The position numbers and the translations under genes were made by a program. Below are positions 18,341 to 20,487 of a stretch of DNA of 20,487 bases, in pieces (positions within the stretch are counted from its first letter, which is position 1; each line of letters begins with the position of its first letter). The stretch comes from Ophiosphaerella korrae (Eukaryota; Ascomycota; Dothideomycetes; Pleosporales; Phaeosphaeriaceae): contig JALNQF010000600.1 of the NCBI GenBank assembly GCA_028456385.1, positions 1 to 20,487 of the forward strand, read 5' to 3'. A model generated the notes under the pieces. It saw only the letters and a program-made list of their open reading frames with translations, did not search any database and had not been told where the DNA came from.

Positions 18341-20487
18341 AAAATGGCGGCAAAATTTATATAGCTTTTCAATACAAGTATATTAATATTTCCTTACTAT
18401 CTACCTTTTCTATCTAAGAATCCTTTAACTAGCGCTCTAACCCGAGAACACGCTTATGCAACAAGGCCCTAGAATCAGGCCCCTGTTATATAGTAGCTAA
18501 GCAAGACTAAGCCTACCCTAAGTAAATCTAATAGGCTTATGCCTTAAAATAGACCCTTCTAATTATAAGTCTACTAAGATATTAGTACGTTACATTCTCT
18601 AAACAATAGTTATTATACTTATAGTAAACTAGCCTTACTTATTCTTATATAGTACTAGGACAAAAGTTTAGTTTACTAATAGCTAAATACAAGGTTTAAA
18701 TATCTTAATACAGCTCTATACCCTACTATTACTTACTACCTAAAAGTTATAGTAATATAAAAGAGGTATTATTTTATTATAAAAAACTTAATATTTTGTT
18801 TAATAACTATACGCACGCCTTATAGTAGTAAGGTGTTGTAGTATAAATAGAATAAGCGCCTTAATATATAAATTAGGGATCTTCTTCTACGCCTCCTTTA
18901 ATACCTTATATAGTTACTCCTAGTCCTCTATAGACTTACTAATTATAGCTAGCTCTAGGTAAAGCTTATATACCTTCCTTTTAAGTACTTACTATATATA
19001 CTTAATAGAGTTAAAGTCTAGTAAGTAGAGTAGAAAGTTAATAACGTTTATATAATACCTTTATAACTAGTTACTAGTTACTTATATAGTATATATACGC
19101 GTATTATCTTACTAGAATAGATTACCTCTCTAATAATTATAGAGGAGGCCTTTCTCTAGTACCTAGATATAACTCTAAGCTAAGTAGCTATTATAATAGG
19201 TATTAGAGTCTCTCTCTATAACTACTAGTAGGCTTTTCTATACTCTCTTTTTCTTATTAATCTAGATTAACTTCTATACTATCTATATAAGAAGATATAA
19301 TATATTATACTCTTCTATTATCTTATATCTTTATTTCTTATAAAGATAGTAGAAGTACTACTTTTAGTTAGTACTAAAGCCTTTCTAAATAGAATACTTA
19401 TTAGAGAAGTATATAGTCTTCCTCTTCTAGTTAAAATACTACTACTTTTTCTTTTACGCCTTCTTTCTCTCTACTATAAATTCAGTAATCTTAGGTTTAT
19501 ACTTATATCTAAAGTTCTTTAAGTTATATCTTTTAAGTACTCTATACGTAGTTTTAGCTAATATTTATTTAGTAAAGGTAGCTTCTTTAAAGAGCTACTT
19601 ATACTCTATATTAGGATATTTTTAAGCTATTTAAAATAGTACTTACTTATTACGTTATAATAGTATTTTAAGATACTTAGATTAAAGTAAGTCTTTTATA
19701 GTATAGTAGAACTACTATTATTATAAGGTATTACGTATATATTTAGGAGTAACGCGAAATTCTTCTACTAACTCTTTTATACTATACTTTACTTCTAACT
19801 TTATAATAATTTTTGTATATTACTCTAAAGTTAATTAGGTAACTATTCTTATATTACTACTTATTTTCTAGCTAAATTAATAGCGTTATAGTATTTTAGT
19901 AGTTATTTATAAGTTAGGTATTAATAAGGAGTATATTAATACGTTACTTTATAAACTAAACTTTTATCTTATAACTATATTTAACTATAAGTAAAATAGT
20001 TAAAAAACCTAAAAAAATTAAAAGAACTAAATTTTTTTTTTATTCTAGATATACTATATAATAGTCTAAGAATTATATTTTAACTTCTTAGTAATAATTT
20101 ATAACTACTAAAGAATACTATAGTTATTAGATTTAAAGTTATAAAATTAATATAGTAGGGTAATACAAAAAAAAAGCCTAAAAAAAAGTTATAGTTTTTA
20201 ACTAGTAATAACTCTACGAATATAATAGCTAAAAATATAAGCGAACATAAATCTTAAAGAAAATATCTAGGACTTTATTTTAGTATACTACAAATTTTAA
20301 TTACTAATCAAATACAAGCTAGGATTTAAACTATTTAGAGGACTTTTTTTTCCGTAAAATTCAACCTAATAGAACTTTTTTATTAGCGTATAAAATTCAA
20401 TTTTTATTTTATCTAGTGTTTAGTAGGCTAGTAGAGATTATATTACCTAATTTTTATAGTATATTTGTTATCTACTTAATTAGTTAA
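18341..20487. repeat. AT-rich, RIP-affected block (right)
   Basis: Almost all of this block has very few CpA or TpG and many TpA. Small exceptions are 18428-18500 and 20270-20340, which keep some CpA and may be less mutated inserts or unique DNA. It contains the decayed Tc1/mariner transposase. Terminal inverted repeats of that element could not be found by eye, as expected after heavy mutation. Confidence 0.8.
18830..19870 (-). pseudogene. RIP-inactivated Tc1/mariner transposase
   Basis: On the minus strand one frame keeps a Tc1-type transposase despite many stops that look like CAA/CAG/TGG changed to TAA/TAG. N-terminal helix-turn-helix residues (YSIKELVEEFRVTPKYIRN) lie near 19800-19740. 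The second catalytic Asp is in DNARI (codon 19108-19106). The region equivalent to SPDLNPIEHIW is at about 19020-18990, still reading LDFNSIKYI. The third catalytic residue position (Lys, from Glu GAG to AAG) is codon 19003-19001, leaving exactly 34 residues between, the DD34E spacing of Tc1. After it VLKRKVYKLY continues the normal C-terminus. The size (about 345 codons) fits an intact Tc1 transposase. Ends are approximate; it cannot be active. Confidence 0.82.

Overview
The window looks like nuclear DNA of a filamentous ascomycete (Pezizomycotina; a Sordariomycete is my guess, not shown). The evidence is short introns (46-66 nt) with fungal branch sites, fungal-specific families (a heme-thiolate peroxidase, an MCT-type MFS transporter, a HET domain, a fungal C2H2 protein), and strong marks of repeat-induced point mutation (RIP).

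Layout: about 1-2110 is an AT-rich block almost without CpA/TpG, i.e. saturated by RIP. It holds two minisatellite arrays and the mutated half of a repeat pair whose much less mutated half lies at 2259-2420. A gene island of about 15.7 kb follows. Its genes are a five-exon secreted peroxidase (3137-4372, minus), an MFS monocarboxylate-type transporter (5177-6566, minus), a 622-bp non-autonomous inverted-repeat element (6871-7492), a class II aldolase/adducin protein with a probable GC-AG intron (7696-8705, minus), an 877-residue C2H2 zinc-finger protein whose first exon may be only 7 nt (10029-12780, plus), a 62-residue protein (13448-13696, plus), a frameshifted HET-domain pseudogene (about 14061-14400, plus), and an unrecognised protein of about 784 residues (14719-17121, minus). 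From about 18340 to the end lies a second AT-rich block with a RIP-killed Tc1/mariner transposase whose DD34E spacing can still be read.

Working together: the peroxidase, transporter and aldolase lie in the same direction and could belong to one small oxidative or catabolic neighbourhood. There is no polyketide synthase, peptide synthetase, terpene synthase or Zn2Cys6 regulator here, so a biosynthetic cluster is not shown. The zinc-finger gene is probably a nuclear regulator. The HET remnant beside an orphan gene, next to a RIP block, is typical of fast-evolving accessory fungal DNA. I found no clearly new multi-gene system. The most unusual items are the RIP-target-free minisatellites, the orphan gene with a stop codon inside a predicted 48-nt intron, and the peroxidase lacking the usual acid-base motif.
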